From Tatumella sp. JGM91 (GTDB taxonomy: Bacteria; Pseudomonadota; Gammaproteobacteria; Enterobacterales; Enterobacteriaceae), in contig NZ_JAERJP010000002.1 of NCBI RefSeq assembly GCF_018257575.1, positions 186,001 through 250,000 of the forward strand: a stretch of 64,000 nt of DNA, written 5' to 3'. The notes below the pieces were generated by a model. It made no database searches, was not told the DNA's origin, and saw nothing but the letters and a program-made list of their open reading frames with translations. The position numbers were made by a program, and so were the translations under genes. Shown here one piece after another: positions 1-10,747 of the stretch. The number at the start of each line of letters is the position of its first letter. The first letter of the stretch is position 1.

Positions 1-563
1 AGCAGATTAAGGACCGTTTCTTTCCCCAGATAATGGTCAATACGGAATACCTGGCTTTCGTCAAAGTACTCACCGACACTGTCATTAATCTCACGGGATG
101 TTTCCAGAGAAGTACCTAACGGTTTCTCCATAACCACCCGCGCAGGTTTAGCGTTCAGCCTGGCCTGCCCCAGCCCTTTACAGATAGCACCGAATGTATT
201 CGGGGGCATGGCGAAATAGTTAATGGTGGTCCGCTTTTTCTGGTCGAGCATTTTGCCCAGACGGCTGAAGCTGCCGCTGTCGTTTACATCCAGATTACAA
301 AAATCGAGGCGGCTGCTGAGTTTTTCCCACAGCGCTTCATCGATTTTCTCTTTCATAAAGGTTTCGAGGGCTTCACGAACAACCTTGGTATAGGCTGCTT
401 TATCCCATTCCGCCCGTCCGACACCAATAATGCGGGACTCTTCATGGATCTGTCCGGCCTTTTCCAGTTGATACAGGGAAGGCAACAATTTGCGGCGGGC
501 GAGATCGCCTTTGGCACCGAAAATGACCAGATCACATGCCTGGGCCTGATGGGTTACCGACAT
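1..563 (-). CDS. zwf: Glucose-6-phosphate 1-dehydrogenase, N-terminal part (cut by window edge)
   Basis: Oxidises glucose-6-phosphate to 6-phosphogluconolactone with NADP, the entry step of the oxidative pentose phosphate pathway, in the cytosol. About 187 N-terminal residues are present; the rest lies beyond base 1. The nucleotide-binding motif GAKGDLARR is at residues 16-24 and the substrate-binding/catalytic signature RIDHYLGKE at about 173-181. The ATG at 561-563 follows an AGGAG-type ribosome binding site. The sequence is very close to E. coli Zwf. The usual divergent neighbour hexR, which represses zwf in E. coli, is absent; pykA comes next instead. Confidence 0.97.
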   Translation of the reverse strand, partial: MSVTHQAQACDLVIFGAKGDLARRKLLPSLYQLEKAGQIHEESRIIGVGRAEWDKAAYTKVVREALETFMKEKIDEALWEKLSSRLDFCNLDVNDSGSFSRLGKMLDQKKRTTINYFAMPPNTFGAICKGLGQARLNAKPARVVMEKPLGTSLETSREINDSVGEYFDESQVFRIDHYLGKETVLNL

Positions 564-1078
564 TTTATTCTCCTCGTTGCAGAATTACCGCCACTGTCTG
601 CTGACATTGTCGGACTCTTTCATTATTCAATTACGTTACACTGTACTTCTTTCATATCACCAGGTAAATACGCGCTTAATCCCTGATGTTTCAATGTGTT
701 CTGTGATTAAGGCCGTTAAATGGCCCGGGCTGGCCGGATGTCAGTCATATTATTTATAGTACAACCACCAGCACTGCTAATCCGTAAGCCTGATAGTAAC
801 ATTATCAGACGGTTTTTACTGTCCCGCAACGCGGGTTATCACCTCTGGAAATAATAGCCGCTGGCTTTCGTCCGCAGACCGGTTAGCCCGTCCGCCGGCA
901 GTATGCGGGGCTGCATGACAGAAAAAATTAATTCACTATAAGTTGTACCGTATCAAAGACCGGCTAATCAAATAGCGTTGAGATAATAACAGCTCACACA
1001 CCGCTTGCTTTAACAAAATGACAACAGTTTAGCTCGAAACGAATAACCCGAATCAGCTAGAATACCGGCGAATATCCT
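564..1078. other. Gene-free zwf-pykA interval (hexR missing)
   Basis: No reading frame here resembles a protein. In E. coli this interval holds hexR, which would need about 870 bases; only about 560 separate the zwf and pykA starts. The interval must carry the divergent zwf promoter and the pykA promoter, but I could not assign -35/-10 elements with confidence. No convincing HexR palindrome was found; a half-site-like stretch lies near 628-645. Confidence 0.6.
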
Positions 1079-1107
1079 GCTGCGGAACATCACTCCGCAG
1101 CTTTTTT
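1079..1107 (+). terminator. Terminator-like hairpin in the pykA leader
   Basis: A perfect 8-bp stem (GCTGCGGA with TCCGCAGC), a 7-base loop and a run of six T end 16 bases before the pykA ATG. It has the form of an intrinsic terminator on the pykA strand. No gene on that strand precedes it here, so it is either an attenuator of pykA or the left-over terminator of a lost upstream gene such as hexR. Confidence 0.7.
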
Positions 1108-1123
1108 GTTAACGGAGTCCTTC

Positions 1124-2566
1124 ATGTCAAGACGTCTCAGAAGAACCAAAATTGTTACCACCCTGGGCCCGGCGACCGATCGCGATAATAATCTCGAAAA
1201 AATTATTGCTGCCGGCGCCAATGTGGTTCGCCTTAATTTCTCCCACGGCAGCGCAGAAGACCATCAGGCCAGGGCGGTGAAAGTCAGGGAGATTGCGCAA
1301 AAGCTGGGGCGTCATGTAGCCATCCTTGGCGATTTACAAGGCCCGAAAATCAGGGTGTCGACCTTCAAAGAAGGAAAGGTCTTTCTGAATACAGGCGATG
1401 CTTTCCTGCTGGATGCCAGCCTGGAAAAAGGTGAAGGCGATAAGGATAAAGTCGGTATCGATTACAAAGGATTGCCCCGTGATGTTGTTCCCGGTGACAT
1501 CCTGTTACTGGATGACGGGCGGGTACAATTAAAAGTGCTGCGGATTAACGAATATCAGGTATTTACCGAAGTCACTGTCGGTGGCCCCCTGTCGAATAAC
1601 AAAGGCATTAACAAACTGGGCGGTGGTTTATCGGCGGCGGCCTTAACAGAAAAAGATAAAGCAGATATCCGCACGGCAGCCAGTATCGGTGTCGACTATC
1701 TGGCAGTCTCTTTTCCCCGTGTCGGTGCTGATCTGCATTACGCCCGTAAACTGGCGCAGGACGCTGGCTGTAATGCACAGATAGTCGCCAAGGTGGAACG
1801 TGCCGAAGCTGTCGCTTCCGAAGCAGCAATGGACGACATTATCCTTGCCTGTGATGCGGTGATGGTCGCACGGGGCGATTTAGGGGTTGAAATTGGTGAC
1901 CCTGAACTGGTCGGTATCCAGAAAACGCTGATCCGCAGGGCACGTCGCCTTAATCGTACGGTGATCACTGCAACCCAGATGATGGAATCAATGATTACTA
2001 ACCCGATGCCGACCCGCGCAGAAGTTATGGACGTTGCTAACGCGGTGCTGGATGGGACCGATGCGGTCATGCTGTCTGCGGAAACCGCCGCCGGACAATA
2101 TCCTGCTGAAACCGTCAGCGCGATGGCCAGAGTGTGCCTTGGAGCTGAGAAAATTTCGGGGGCTGAGGCTTCGGAACCGCGCCCTGATATGCAGTTTGAT
2201 AATATCGAAGAAGCGATCGCTATGTCGGCAATGTATGCAGCGAACCGGTTGCAGGGTGTCACTGCCATAATCGCCATGACTGAGTCTGGCCGGACAGCAT
2301 TAATGACATCAAGGATCACATCCGGATTGCCGATTTTCGCCATGTCCCGCCATCCTAAAACACTCAGCCTAACGGCCCTGTACCGCGGCGTGACGCCGGT
2401 GGCGTTTAAGAGTTACACGGACGGTGTGGCTGCAGCTCATGATGCCGTCGCCCTGTTGCGTGACCAGGGGTACCTGATGTCCGGAGACCTGGTAGTGGTG
2501 ACTCAGGGCGATGTTATGGGGGCCAGCGGAACAACGAATACCAGCCGTGTATTGCGGGTGGAATAG
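1124..2566 (+). CDS. pykA: Pyruvate kinase II
   Basis: Converts phosphoenolpyruvate and ADP to pyruvate and ATP, the last step of glycolysis. The product has 480 residues, the length of E. coli PykA, and aligns without gaps to it. Visible family signatures are the N-terminal NFSHG segment, the catalytic lysine region [10 protein letters not shown], the metal-binding [10 protein letters not shown] segment and the [10 protein letters not shown] segment. The reading frame is open from 1106, but the ATG at 1124 with its GGAG ribosome binding site gives the conserved MSRRLRRTK start and lies downstream of the leader hairpin. It runs alone, convergent with lpxM. Confidence 0.97.
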   Translation: MSRRLRRTKIVTTLGPATDRDNNLEKIIAAGANVVRLNFSHGSAEDHQARAVKVREIAQKLGRHVAILGDLQGPKIRVSTFKEGKVFLNTGDAFLLDASLEKGEGDKDKVGIDYKGLPRDVVPGDILLLDDGRVQLKVLRINEYQVFTEVTVGGPLSNNKGINKLGGGLSAAALTEKDKADIRTAASIGVDYLAVSFPRVGADLHYARKLAQDAGCNAQIVAKVERAEAVASEAAMDDIILACDAVMVARGDLGVEIGDPELVGIQKTLIRRARRLNRTVITATQMMESMITNPMPTRAEVMDVANAVLDGTDAVMLSAETAAGQYPAETVSAMARVCLGAEKISGAEASEPRPDMQFDNIEEAIAMSAMYAANRLQGVTAIIAMTESGRTALMTSRITSGLPIFAMSRHPKTLSLTALYRGVTPVAFKSYTDGVAAAHDAVALLRDQGYLMSGDLVVVTQGDVMGASGTTNTSRVLRVE

Positions 2567-2574
2567 ATAACGGA

Positions 2575-2605
2575 GGTTCCACGGCAGATCACCGCCCGTG
2601 GAACC
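2575..2605. terminator. Hairpin between convergent pykA and lpxM
   Basis: A perfect 10-bp inverted repeat (GGTTCCACGG with CCGTGGAACC) and an 11-base loop lie 9 bases after the pykA stop. There is no T tract on either side, so intrinsic termination is plausible from position but not certain. Confidence 0.5.
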
Positions 2606-2630
2606 CGCCCATCGTTATTGTACTGGCAGC

Positions 2631-3593
2631 TCAGAGATCTTTACGTGCATATGGCTCCGTATCTCCTTCACGGCGGGTTTTTAATAATTTCAGTATCCAG
2701 GTGTACTGCTCGGGGTGAGGCCGGACAAAAACTTCCACTTCTTCATTCATTCGTCTGGCCAGCGTTTTATCATCGGCCTGTTCCAAATCTGCCATCGGCG
2801 GACGCACATAAATATCCAGCTGATGTGTTTTACCATTATACACCGGAAACAGGGGAACCACCTTCGCGCGACAGACTTTCATCAGACGGCCAATCGCCGG
2901 TAATGTCGCTTTATAGGTAGCGAAAAAGTCCACGAACTCACTGTGTTCCGCACCATGATCCTGGTCGGGTAAATAATATCCCCAGTAGCCCTGACGAACC
3001 GAACTGATAAACGGTTTGATTCCGTCATTGCGGGCATGCATCCGCCCGCCGTACACACGCCGCAGACGGTTCCAGAGATAATCCATCAGCGGGTTCTTCT
3101 GGTTATGGAACATTGCCGCCATTTTCTGCCCTTCTGAAGCCAGCAACATCGCCGGGATATCAACTCCCCAGCCATGAGGAACCAGAAAAATCACATTCTG
3201 TTGCTGATCCTGAAGTTGCCGGATAATCTCACGCCCGTGCCATACCACCCGCTGACTGACCGCCTGTGGTTTTCTGATCGCCAGCTCCGCCATCATCACC
3301 ATTGCCCGGGGTGCCGTGGCAAACATATTATCGATAATTTGTTCCCGCGCCTGCTCCGATAACTCAGGCAGACAGTAATATAAATTTATCCGCGCACGGC
3401 GACGGGCACTTTTTGCCAGCCGCCCGACCCGGGTACCGAGCGCCCCCAGTAACGGATCACGGACAGATACCGGTAGCAGTGCCATCACGGCCATCGCGCC
3501 GATAGCAATCCAGTCACCCCAGTATTTTGGTTTCAGGAATGACATCTTAAACTGCGGAATAAACTCAATATTGTTCTTTCTTTCACTCTTCAT
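2631..3593 (-). CDS. lpxM: Lipid A biosynthesis myristoyltransferase
   Basis: Late acyltransferase that adds the secondary myristoyl chain to Kdo2-lipid A at the inner membrane. 320 residues, against 323 in E. coli LpxM. One N-terminal hydrophobic segment (about 27-41) anchors it. The acyltransferase HX4D motif is HGWGVD at residues 140-145, followed by the conserved segment with YYLPDQDHG and a charged KTRREG tail. The frame is open to 3641, but the ATG at 3593, preceded by AGAGG, matches the family start. It lies downstream of mepM on the same strand, behind a strong terminator, so it probably has its own promoter. Confidence 0.95.
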   Translation of the reverse strand: MKSERKNNIEFIPQFKMSFLKPKYWGDWIAIGAMAVMALLPVSVRDPLLGALGTRVGRLAKSARRRARINLYYCLPELSEQAREQIIDNMFATAPRAMVMMAELAIRKPQAVSQRVVWHGREIIRQLQDQQQNVIFLVPHGWGVDIPAMLLASEGQKMAAMFHNQKNPLMDYLWNRLRRVYGGRMHARNDGIKPFISSVRQGYWGYYLPDQDHGAEHSEFVDFFATYKATLPAIGRLMKVCRAKVVPLFPVYNGKTHQLDIYVRPPMADLEQADDKTLARRMNEEVEVFVRPHPEQYTWILKLLKTRREGDTEPYARKDL

Positions 3594-3667
3594 GCACTGG
3601 CCTCTGTAAGTCGCGCGATCATGATAGTGCTGAAGTGACAATTTGCAATCTTCATCTGCATAAATGC

Positions 3668-3698
3668 AAAAAGCCGGGCAAAAACTGCCCGGCTTTTT
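3668..3698 (-). terminator. Terminator after mepM
   Basis: A perfect 13-bp inverted repeat (AAAAAGCCGGGCA with TGCCCGGCTTTTT) around a 5-base loop lies just beyond the mepM stop. The GC-rich core and flanking A/T runs suit termination in both directions; only mepM reads into it. Confidence 0.85.
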
Positions 3699-3720
3699 AT
3701 AAAGAAAGAAGGAGTGCTGG

Positions 3721-5046
3721 CTAAAAAGTCAGCTGAGGTACCCAGCCTTTGACACTGGCCAGATACTCCTTACGGGCTTGGCCGTTCAGTCCTTCCATCC
3801 TCGGCATTTGTGCCGTCAGCGGGTTGACGGCCTGGTTGTTTATCCAGATTTCAAAATGCAAATGCGGTCCGGTTGAACGTCCTGTGTTCCCGGACAGGGC
3901 AATACGGTCACCGCGTTTCACTTTCTGACCTGGTTTCACCAGCAAACGGCTCAGGTGCATATAACGGGTCATATACTGGCGGCCATGACGCAAAGCCACG
4001 TAATTCCCGGCTGCCCCGCCATTTTTCGATACCACCACTTCACCGTCACCGACAGCCAGTACCGGGGTACCTATCGGTAAGGCGAAATCGACACCGCGGT
4101 GTGGGGCAATACGTCCGGTCACCGGATTTAAGCGCCGCGGGTTAAAGTTAGAAGAAACCCGGAACTGTTTCACCGTCGGGAAACGCAGGAAACCACGTGA
4201 CAACCCGGAACCACTTCGGTCATAAAACTTACCGTCATCGGCGCGGAAAGCATAATAGTCTTTACCTGCCGAACGCAGGCGTACCGCCAGTAACTGGCTT
4301 TGCATTGACTTACCGTCCAGATTTTCACGGGACATCAGTACACTGAATTTATCTCCGGCACGCAGTTTGCGAAAATCCATCTGCCATTGCAGTGCTTTAA
4401 TCACCGCACTGGCCTCGGACCCGGTCAGGCCCGCTTTCTGTGCACTGGCTGAGAAACTGCCCTGCACTGATCCGCGGAGAACCGTATCTTTCCATTCCCC
4501 CTGCTGGACAGTCGGGGTCATGGTAAAGCCGCCCTGTGCCGTGCGTTGATAATTACGGGTCTCACGGCGTGAAATTTCCCAGCTCAGGGATTGCAACTCA
4601 CCGTCCCCGTTCAGTGTCCAGCTCAGCGTCTGGCCAATATTCAGCCCGCGCAGAGCTTTATCACTGTCTACCAGCCCATTGATATCGGAGAGATCGATAC
4701 CGTACTGGTTAAGGATACTGCTGAAAGTGTCCCCTGAGGATACGGTATATTCCCGGCCAACCGGAGTATCATTATCGGCAGCGTCATCTGACGGAATATC
4801 TTCTTCATCCGGGGCTGAAGTACTCTGATCTATAGGTTCACTGGCCGCAGGCAACATATTCCGCAGTTGTGCAGTGTCGGTTTCTATATTTCTGACTATC
4901 GATTCTGAAGCATCACCATGATGGTAAAACGGTGGCCGCCAGACAGCGGCAGCCAGCGTAATAACCGTCAGCGACCCCAGAAAAATGCGGTGGGGGCGCG
5001 GCAGGTTGTTAAATGCCAGGGCGACAGAGCGGGCAATCTGTTGCAC
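3721..5046 (-). CDS. mepM: Murein DD-endopeptidase MepM
   Basis: Cleaves D-Ala-meso-DAP cross-links in peptidoglycan so that new strands can be inserted. 441 residues, against 440 in E. coli. An N-terminal signal anchor (about 20-36) is followed by a low-complexity acidic stretch, a LysM-like domain (about 98-145) and a C-terminal M23 zinc peptidase domain whose ligands are visible as HRGVD (316-320) and HLH (395-397). The start is GTG at 5044-5046 and gives the conserved [10 protein letters not shown]-terminus. It begins 14 bases after the znuA stop on the same strand, so it may be co-transcribed with znuA. Confidence 0.96.
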   Translation of the reverse strand: MQQIARSVALAFNNLPRPHRIFLGSLTVITLAAAVWRPPFYHHGDASESIVRNIETDTAQLRNMLPAASEPIDQSTSAPDEEDIPSDDAADNDTPVGREYTVSSGDTFSSILNQYGIDLSDINGLVDSDKALRGLNIGQTLSWTLNGDGELQSLSWEISRRETRNYQRTAQGGFTMTPTVQQGEWKDTVLRGSVQGSFSASAQKAGLTGSEASAVIKALQWQMDFRKLRAGDKFSVLMSRENLDGKSMQSQLLAVRLRSAGKDYYAFRADDGKFYDRSGSGLSRGFLRFPTVKQFRVSSNFNPRRLNPVTGRIAPHRGVDFALPIGTPVLAVGDGEVVVSKNGGAAGNYVALRHGRQYMTRYMHLSRLLVKPGQKVKRGDRIALSGNTGRSTGPHLHFEIWINNQAVNPLTAQMPRMEGLNGQARKEYLASVKGWVPQLTF

Positions 5047-5060
5047 TTAATTTTTCCTTT

Positions 5061-6029
5061 TTATGCTCCTTTCAGACAGCTCGCATACTGGCCGGATAAC
5101 TGTGAAAGAAACGTCACATAGCTATCACGGCTGATACTGATATTCATTCCCAACGGATCAAGAGTACCTTTACGCACTGACGTCCCCCTGGCAACAGCAT
5201 CGATAACGGCTGGCCTGAATTGTGGCTCAGCAAAAACGCAGACTGCTTTTTGCTCAACCAACTGTGTTCTGATTTGGTGTAATCGCTGAGCACCTGGCTG
5301 GATTTCCGGATTCACAGTAAAGTGACCCAGCGGTGACAGACCAAAATATGACTCAAAATAACCGTAAGCATCATGGAAGACAAAGTATCCTTCATGGCTT
5401 ACCGGGGTCAGTTGGGCACGTATTTTCTTATCGGTCTGAACCAGCCCGGCTTTAAATGATTCCAGGTTCGCATCCAGTTTGTCTCTGCGGTTTGGCATAA
5501 GTTCCAATAATTTATCATGAATTGCAATCGCAGAAGCCTCGGCTATCTGCGGTGACAACCAGATATGCATATTATATTCACCATGAGAGTGATGGCTATC
5601 AGAGTTCTCCGCAGCTGAGGCCCCTTCCGGATGGTCATGTTGCTGATGCTCATGGTGATCGTGGTCATCCTCATCACCTTTCATCAGTTGTGAGTGAACC
5701 GCTGGCAGGGCAGCCAGTTGCAGGCTTTTATCTGCCGGCAATGCAGCCAGCTGGCGGGTCATAAATGCCTCCATCTCCGGCCCAACCCATACCACTAAGT
5801 CCGCGTTTTTAATACGTTTTACGTCTGACGGCCGCAGTGAATATTCATGCTCAGATGCACCGTCCGGCAGCACAACTTCCACCGGCGTTACTCCGTCTGC
5901 AATTGCTGCTGCAATAAAACCCAGTGGCTTTATCGAGGTAACCACGGCACTCTGCGCAGCCACTGGCAACATTCCGGCGCAGGTTAGCGCCAGCAACGCC
6001 GGAAGCCGGCGGAATTTAAAATGTAACAT
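5061..6029 (-). CDS. znuA: Zinc ABC transporter, periplasmic zinc-binding protein
   Basis: Captures zinc in the periplasm and hands it to the ZnuBC transporter. 322 residues with a Sec signal peptide cleaved after about residue 27. Expected ligands are E60-H61 (SEHEYS), H155 (NMHIW) and the histidine of VFHDAYGYF. The charged loop at about 119-150 is rich in His and Asp, as is usual for ZnuA, and is longer here than in E. coli. Two cysteines near the C-terminus (AVCVFAE and YASCLKG) match the family disulfide. It is divergent from znuCB with a Zur box between them. Confidence 0.97.
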   Translation of the reverse strand: MLHFKFRRLPALLALTCAGMLPVAAQSAVVTSIKPLGFIAAAIADGVTPVEVVLPDGASEHEYSLRPSDVKRIKNADLVVWVGPEMEAFMTRQLAALPADKSLQLAALPAVHSQLMKGDEDDHDHHEHQQHDHPEGASAAENSDSHHSHGEYNMHIWLSPQIAEASAIAIHDKLLELMPNRRDKLDANLESFKAGLVQTDKKIRAQLTPVSHEGYFVFHDAYGYFESYFGLSPLGHFTVNPEIQPGAQRLHQIRTQLVEQKAVCVFAEPQFRPAVIDAVARGTSVRKGTLDPLGMNISISRDSYVTFLSQLSGQYASCLKGA

Positions 6030-6062
6030 TTTAATTCAATCCTTCGTAATACCGTAAGAAAT

Positions 6063-6077
6063 TGTGATATTATAACA
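6063..6077. promoter_or_regulatory. Zur box between znuA and znuC
   Basis: TGTGATATTATAACA matches the E. coli Zur palindrome TGTTATANTATAACA at 14 of 15 positions (counting N as a match). It is 33 bases upstream of the znuA ATG and 29 upstream of the znuC ATG, so one site can repress both divergent units when zinc is sufficient. Confidence 0.88.
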
Positions 6078-6106
6078 TAATACTTTTGTTGCAAACTGTA
6101 AATTCC

Positions 6107-6859
6107 ATGACTGCATTAGTCGAGTTAGATAAAGTCTCGGTCGCTTTCGGCCACCGCGACGTATTAAGCAATATCTCCTTCTCCTTGCAACCGGGGCGCA
6201 TCCTGACGCTGATGGGGCCTAACGGTGCCGGTAAATCAACCCTGGTACGCCTGGTGCTGGGTCTGCTGACGCCCGGGAAGGGACAAGTCCGGCGCTCGCC
6301 GAACCTGCGGATTGGTTACGTTCCGCAAAAACTGCATATTGACCCTGCCCTGCCACTGACTGTCGGACGCTTTATGCGGTTATCACCACAGGTAAACGCC
6401 GGTGATGTTTTACCGGCCCTTGAACGGGTACAGGCTGGTCACCTGCAGCACTACTCTCTGCAGAAACTGTCCGGGGGAGAAATGCAGCGGGTCTTACTGG
6501 CCCGTGCGCTGCTTGGCAGTCCGCAGTTGCTGGTACTGGACGAACCGACCCAGGGCGTCGATGTGAATGGCCAGGTGGCACTCTATGACCTGATCAATCA
6601 ATTACGTCATGAAATGAATTGCGGAGTACTGATGGTGTCCCATGACCTGCACCTGGTGATGGCGAAAACGGATGATGTGCTTTGCCTTAACCACCATATC
6701 TGCTGCTCAGGAACACCGGAAGTTGTTTCACGTCATCCGGAATTTATTGCGATGTTCGGCCAGCGGGGTGCAGAAGAACTGGCTATTTATCGCCACCATC
6801 ATAATCATCGTCATGATTTACAGGGCCGGATTGTGTTACGTAAAGGAAATACTGACTGA
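6107..6859 (+). CDS. znuC: Zinc ABC transporter, ATP-binding protein
   Basis: ATPase that drives zinc import through ZnuB. 250 residues. Walker A is GPNGAGKST (37-45), the ABC signature is LSGGEMQR, and Walker B is [10 protein letters not shown]; the tail is histidine-rich ([10 protein letters not shown]), as in E. coli ZnuC. The frame can be extended to a TTG at 6086, but the ATG at 6107 matches the family start. Its TGA overlaps the znuB ATG by one base, which indicates translational coupling. Confidence 0.97.
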   Translation: MTALVELDKVSVAFGHRDVLSNISFSLQPGRILTLMGPNGAGKSTLVRLVLGLLTPGKGQVRRSPNLRIGYVPQKLHIDPALPLTVGRFMRLSPQVNAGDVLPALERVQAGHLQHYSLQKLSGGEMQRVLLARALLGSPQLLVLDEPTQGVDVNGQVALYDLINQLRHEMNCGVLMVSHDLHLVMAKTDDVLCLNHHICCSGTPEVVSRHPEFIAMFGQRGAEELAIYRHHHNHRHDLQGRIVLRKGNTD

Positions 6860-7644
6860 TGCTTGAATTACTTTTACCTGGCTGGCTGGGCGGAATGTTA
6901 CTGACGCTGGCAGCCGGCCCGCTGGGATCGTTTGTTGTCTGGCGCAGGATGTCTTATTTCGGTGATACCCTCGCCCATGCGTCATTGCTGGGCGTGGCTT
7001 TTGGCTTACTGCTGAATATCAACCCCTATTATGCAGTGATTGCCATTACCCTGCTGCTGGCACTGCTGCTGGTGCTGCTGGAGCACCGTCAGCAACTGGC
7101 CATTGATACCTTACTGGGCATTATGGCTCACAGTTCCCTGTCTCTGGGCCTGGTGGTTGTCAGCCTGATGTCGAATGTCCGTGTCGATTTGATGGCATAC
7201 CTGTTCGGCGATTTACTGTCGGTCACGCCTGATGACCTGTGGGTAATTGGCGGAGGTGTGCTGATCGTGGTGGCAACCCTGCTCTGGCAATGGCGTCCGC
7301 TGTTGTCCATGACTATCAGTCCGGAATTGGCACAGGTTGAAGGTGTCAATATTGGCCGTTGCCGGGTACTGCTGATGCTAATCACCGCACTGACAATTGG
7401 TGTGGCAATGAAATTTGTCGGGGCGCTGATCATTACTTCTCTGTTGATCATTCCGGCCGCCACCGCACGGCGTTTTGCCAGTTCACCGGAACAAATGGCG
7501 GGGCTGGCAGTGCTCTGCGGTATGCTCGCTGTGACCGGCGGCATGGCATTTTCAGCCGTTTACGACACTCCTGCCGGTCCGTCGGTAGTGCTCGCGGCGG
7601 CAGTGTTGTTTATACTCAGCCTGCTGAAAAAGAACGCAGCATAA
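6859..7644 (+). CDS. znuB: Zinc ABC transporter, permease
   Basis: Inner-membrane permease of the ZnuABC high-affinity zinc importer. 261 residues, the same as E. coli ZnuB, with seven to eight hydrophobic segments over its whole length. The conserved [11 protein letters not shown] segment near residues 34-44 is typical of metal ABC-3 permeases. It is translationally coupled to znuC through TGATG. Confidence 0.96.
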   Translation: MLELLLPGWLGGMLLTLAAGPLGSFVVWRRMSYFGDTLAHASLLGVAFGLLLNINPYYAVIAITLLLALLLVLLEHRQQLAIDTLLGIMAHSSLSLGLVVVSLMSNVRVDLMAYLFGDLLSVTPDDLWVIGGGVLIVVATLLWQWRPLLSMTISPELAQVEGVNIGRCRVLLMLITALTIGVAMKFVGALIITSLLIIPAATARRFASSPEQMAGLAVLCGMLAVTGGMAFSAVYDTPAGPSVVLAAAVLFILSLLKKNAA

Positions 7645-7662
7645 CCCCGGCCGATACGCAGA

Positions 7663-7703
7663 CCGGGAGACAAAGGCCAGTGCCTGTGACCTTGGTATCC
7701 CGG
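7663..7703. terminator. Hairpin between convergent znuB and ruvB
   Basis: CCGGGA and TCCCGG form the base of an imperfect hairpin, with CAAAGG/CCTTGG (one mismatch) further in. There is no T run. Its position between convergent genes suggests a terminator, but the evidence is weak. Confidence 0.35.
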
Positions 7704-7708
7704 TATAA

Positions 7709-8716
7709 TCAGTCCCTGTCGCGGGCTATAGCAAAATGCTGGTAGGCATGCGTGGTTGCCATACGGCCACGGGGAGTTCGCTGAATAAACCCCTGCTGGA
7801 TAAGATAAGGCTCGATCACATCTTCTATGGTTTCACGCTCTTCGCCAATCGCTGCGGCCAGGTTATCCAGTCCGACAGGCCCGCCGGTAAATTTATCGAT
7901 GATAGCCAGTAACAGTTTACGGTCCATATAATCAAAACCTTCACTGTCAACGTTCAGCATATCCAGTGCACTGGCGGTCACCTCACCATTCATATTGCCA
8001 TCGGCGCAGACTTCTGCATAATCCCGCGCCCGGCGTAACAACCGGTTAGCAATACGCGGTGTCCCGCGCGCGCGGCGGGCAATTTCCAGCGCACCTTCTG
8101 CAGAAAGCTCCAGCCCCAGGCAGGCGGCGCTGCGTGCAACAATATGCTGCAGATCAGCGACCTGATAGAACTCCAGCCGTTGCACAATACCAAAACGGTC
8201 ACGCAACGGGGATGTCAGTGACCCGGCGCGGGTGGTTGCGCCTATCAGGGTAAAAGGCGGTAAATCAATCTTAATCGAACGGGCCGCCGGTCCTTCGCCA
8301 ATCATAATATCCAGCTGGTAATCTTCCATTGCCGGATATAAAACTTCCTCCACCACCGGTGACAGGCGATGGATTTCATCGATAAATAACACATCATGGG
8401 CTTCGAGATTGGTCAGCATTGCGGCCAGATCCCCTGCCTTTTCTAATACCGGGCCGGAAGTTGTGCGTAAATTAACGCCCATTTCGTTAGCCACAATATT
8501 CGCCAGCGTAGTTTTACCCAGCCCCGGCGGACCAAAAATCAGTAAATGGTCGAGGGCATCATTACGCATTTTGGCGGCTTTAATAAAGATTTCCATCTGC
8601 TCGCGGACCTGCGGTTGCCCGACATATTCATCGAGTAATTTTGGCCGGATAGCACGGTCCAGTGTCTCTTCTTCTGTCCGGGGCGCCGCAGAGATCAGAC
8701 GGTCAGCTTCAATCAT
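7709..8716 (-). CDS. ruvB: Holliday junction branch migration ATPase RuvB
   Basis: Hexameric motor that drives branch migration of Holliday junctions with RuvA during recombination and repair. 335 residues, against 336 in E. coli. Walker A is GPPGLGKTT (62-70), Walker B is FIDEIHRL, sensor 1 lies in GATTRAG, and a C-terminal winged helix contains TPRGR. It begins 8 bases after ruvA on the same strand, so ruvAB form one operon read from the LexA-controlled region upstream of ruvA. Confidence 0.98.
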   Translation of the reverse strand: MIEADRLISAAPRTEEETLDRAIRPKLLDEYVGQPQVREQMEIFIKAAKMRNDALDHLLIFGPPGLGKTTLANIVANEMGVNLRTTSGPVLEKAGDLAAMLTNLEAHDVLFIDEIHRLSPVVEEVLYPAMEDYQLDIMIGEGPAARSIKIDLPPFTLIGATTRAGSLTSPLRDRFGIVQRLEFYQVADLQHIVARSAACLGLELSAEGALEIARRARGTPRIANRLLRRARDYAEVCADGNMNGEVTASALDMLNVDSEGFDYMDRKLLLAIIDKFTGGPVGLDNLAAAIGEERETIEDVIEPYLIQQGFIQRTPRGRMATTHAYQHFAIARDRD

Positions 8717-8724
8717 AAGGATCC

Positions 8725-9342
8725 TTATATTGCTGCACGCAATGCTTCACGGATTAACGTTTCACAGTCAGCGGCCGGCTTGCCGACTTTACTGATCATA
8801 CGGCTTGCTTCCTGAGGCTTATAACCCAGCGCCACCAGTGCCGAGACAGCCTCCGCTTCCGCATCATTATTATCTGCCGGCGCAGATGACGGTGCCGACA
8901 GTTCAAAAGGTGTCTCTCCGGAGAACAGGTCGCCGTGCATCCCTTTAAACCGGTCTTTCATTTCGACGACTAAGCGTTCGGCAGTTTTTTTACCGACGCC
9001 CGGTAATTTGACCAGTGCGACAATTTCCTGCTGCTCCACGGCCTGCACAAATTGTTGTGCAGACATGCCGGATAAAATGGCCAGTGCCAGTTTCGGTCCC
9101 ACACCATTAACTTTGATCAGTTCGCGAAACAGGGTTCTTTCCTGTTTGTTGTTAAAACCGAACAACAGCTGTGCGTCTTCACGGACCACGAAATGCGTAA
9201 AGATAGCGGCTTCCTGATGCAGTTCCGGTAGTTCGTAAAAACAGGTCATCGGCATATGCACTTCATAACCGACTCCGCTGGCTTCAATTAACACCAGCGG
9301 CGGCTGCTTTTCCAGTATAAGACCCCGAAGACGACCAATCAC
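8725..9342 (-). CDS. ruvA: Holliday junction DNA-binding protein RuvA
   Basis: Tetramer that holds the four-way junction open and loads RuvB. 205 residues, against 203 in E. coli. The N-terminal OB fold starts MIGRLRG. Helix-hairpin-helix segments are visible as [13 protein letters not shown] and [13 protein letters not shown]. The C-terminal three-helix RuvB-binding domain starts near residue 155. The start is GTG at 9340-9342 with AAAGGA upstream. E. coli yebB, which separates ruvC from ruvA there, is absent. Confidence 0.97.
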   Translation of the reverse strand: MIGRLRGLILEKQPPLVLIEASGVGYEVHMPMTCFYELPELHQEAAIFTHFVVREDAQLLFGFNNKQERTLFRELIKVNGVGPKLALAILSGMSAQQFVQAVEQQEIVALVKLPGVGKKTAERLVVEMKDRFKGMHGDLFSGETPFELSAPSSAPADNNDAEAEAVSALVALGYKPQEASRMISKVGKPAADCETLIREALRAAI

Positions 9343-9386
9343 TGTACGTATCCTTTTATTTTATGAATTGCACCGATTTATAACAC

Positions 9387-9412
9387 AAAAAAGGCTGGAT
9401 GAATATCCAGCC
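9387..9412 (-). terminator. ruvC terminator, overlapping the LexA box
   Basis: On the minus strand GGCTGGAT, a 4-base ATTC loop and ATCCAGCC form a perfect 8-bp hairpin followed directly by six T. This is a textbook intrinsic terminator placed 34 bases after the ruvC stop. The same inverted repeat contains the LexA operator of ruvAB. Confidence 0.85.
9395..9410. promoter_or_regulatory. LexA (SOS) box of ruvAB
   Basis: CTGGATGAATATCCAG fits the CTG-N10-CAG SOS box and differs from the E. coli ruvA box only in its centre. It is 53 bases upstream of the ruvA GTG. ruvAB is LexA-repressed and DNA-damage inducible in E. coli. Confidence 0.85.
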
Positions 9413-9445
9413 CTGATAACAGAGTGACGGGGTACGGCCCGGACT

Positions 9446-9967
9446 TCAGCGCAGCCGGCCACGGGCCAGTAATAAGGCATTATCACTGACGCGCAGCGTA
9501 TTCTGGCTGATATGACAATGGGTAATCGCTATCGCCAGGGCATCCGCCGCATCTGCCTGCGGATTAGCCGGTAATTTCAGCAGATTACGGACCATATGCT
9601 GTACCTGTGACTTCTCTGCCGCACCGGTACCGGTCACCGTTTGTTTGACCTGACGTGCCGCATATTCAAATACCGGCACGCCCTGATTCACCGCAGCGAC
9701 AATTGCCGCCCCGCGTGCCTGGCCAAGCTTCAGCGCCGAATCGGCATTTTTAGCCATAAATACCTGTTCAATGGCGAAATAATCCGGAGCAAACTGGGTG
9801 ATAATTTCACTGACGCCGGCATAAATCAGGCGTAAACGTTCAGGTAATGCCGGCGTATTGGTCCGGATACAGCCACTGCCCAGATAAGTTAACTGCCTGC
9901 CCGTCTGACGGATAACGCCATAACCGGTGATCCTTGACCCCGGGTCAATCCCCAGAATTATCGCCAT
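9446..9967 (-). CDS. ruvC: Crossover junction endodeoxyribonuclease RuvC
   Basis: Dimeric nuclease that resolves Holliday junctions after RuvAB branch migration. 173 residues, identical in length to E. coli RuvC. The four catalytic acids fall in GIDPGSR (D7), AIEQVFM (E66) and DAADALAIA (D138, D141). It is 36 bases downstream of yebC on the same strand, probably in one transcript that ends at the hairpin before ruvA. Confidence 0.97.
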   Translation of the reverse strand: MAIILGIDPGSRITGYGVIRQTGRQLTYLGSGCIRTNTPALPERLRLIYAGVSEIITQFAPDYFAIEQVFMAKNADSALKLGQARGAAIVAAVNQGVPVFEYAARQVKQTVTGTGAAEKSQVQHMVRNLLKLPANPQADAADALAIAITHCHISQNTLRVSDNALLLARGRLR

Positions 9968-10003
9968 AATATCCGGCCTGTGTCAGGTAGCGGAAACCGC
10001 AGA

Positions 10004-10747
10004 TTACAGGGTTTCTGCAATCTCATCAGAAATTTCACCGTTATGGTAAACTTCCTGCACATCATCACAGTCTTCCAGCATATCGATCAGCCGTAACAGT
10101 TTTGGCGCAGTCTCCGCATCCATTTCGGCTTTGGTTGACGGGATCATTGTCACTTCAGCTGTGTCCGCTTTCAGGCCTGCGGCTTCCAGCGCATCACGGA
10201 CATTGCCCAGCGCTTCCCAGGCTGTAAATACGTCAATCGCACCATCATCATAACTCATCACATCTTCAGCACCGGCTTCCAGTGCTGCTTCCATAATAGT
10301 GTCTTCGTCCTGACCCGGCGCATAACTGATCACACCTTTACGGCTGAACAGATAGGCAACTGAACCATCAGTGCCCAGGTTACCGCCGGTTTTAGTGAAC
10401 GCATGACGAACCTCAGACACGGTACGGTTACGGTTGTCACTCAGACATTCAACCATAATCGCACTGCCGCCCGGACCATAACCTTCATAGATAATGGTTT
10501 CCATATTGGCATTGTCTTCGCCACCGGCACCACGGGCAATCGCACGATCCATAGTGTCACGGGTCATGTTATTGGATAATGCTTTATCCATTGCCGCGCG
10601 CAGACGCGGGTTAGAACTTGCATCCGCCCCGCCAAGCTTGGCTGCGGTTACCAGTTCACGGATAATTTTGGTGAAAATTTTCCCGCGTTTGGCATCCTGT
10701 GCCGCTTTACGGTGTTTGGTGTTAGCCCATTTACTGTGTCCGGCCAT
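10004..10747 (-). CDS. yebC: YebC/TACO1-family regulatory and translation factor
   Basis: Member of the YebC/TACO1 family; relatives act as transcription regulators or help ribosomes at difficult sequences such as proline runs. 247 residues, against 246 in E. coli. The family start [18 protein letters not shown] and the acidic C-terminal third are present. It is followed by ruvC on the same strand, as in E. coli, which suggests a link to DNA repair or simple co-expression. Confidence 0.95.
   Translation of the reverse strand: MAGHSKWANTKHRKAAQDAKRGKIFTKIIRELVTAAKLGGADASSNPRLRAAMDKALSNNMTRDTMDRAIARGAGGEDNANMETIIYEGYGPGGSAIMVECLSDNRNRTVSEVRHAFTKTGGNLGTDGSVAYLFSRKGVISYAPGQDEDTIMEAALEAGAEDVMSYDDGAIDVFTAWEALGNVRDALEAAGLKADTAEVTMIPSTKAEMDAETAPKLLRLIDMLEDCDDVQEVYHNGEISDEIAETL

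Noticed and set aside
1738-2343. Long minus-strand open frame inside pykA
   Set aside because: It is the antisense shadow of a clear pyruvate kinase gene, with no family resemblance of its own.
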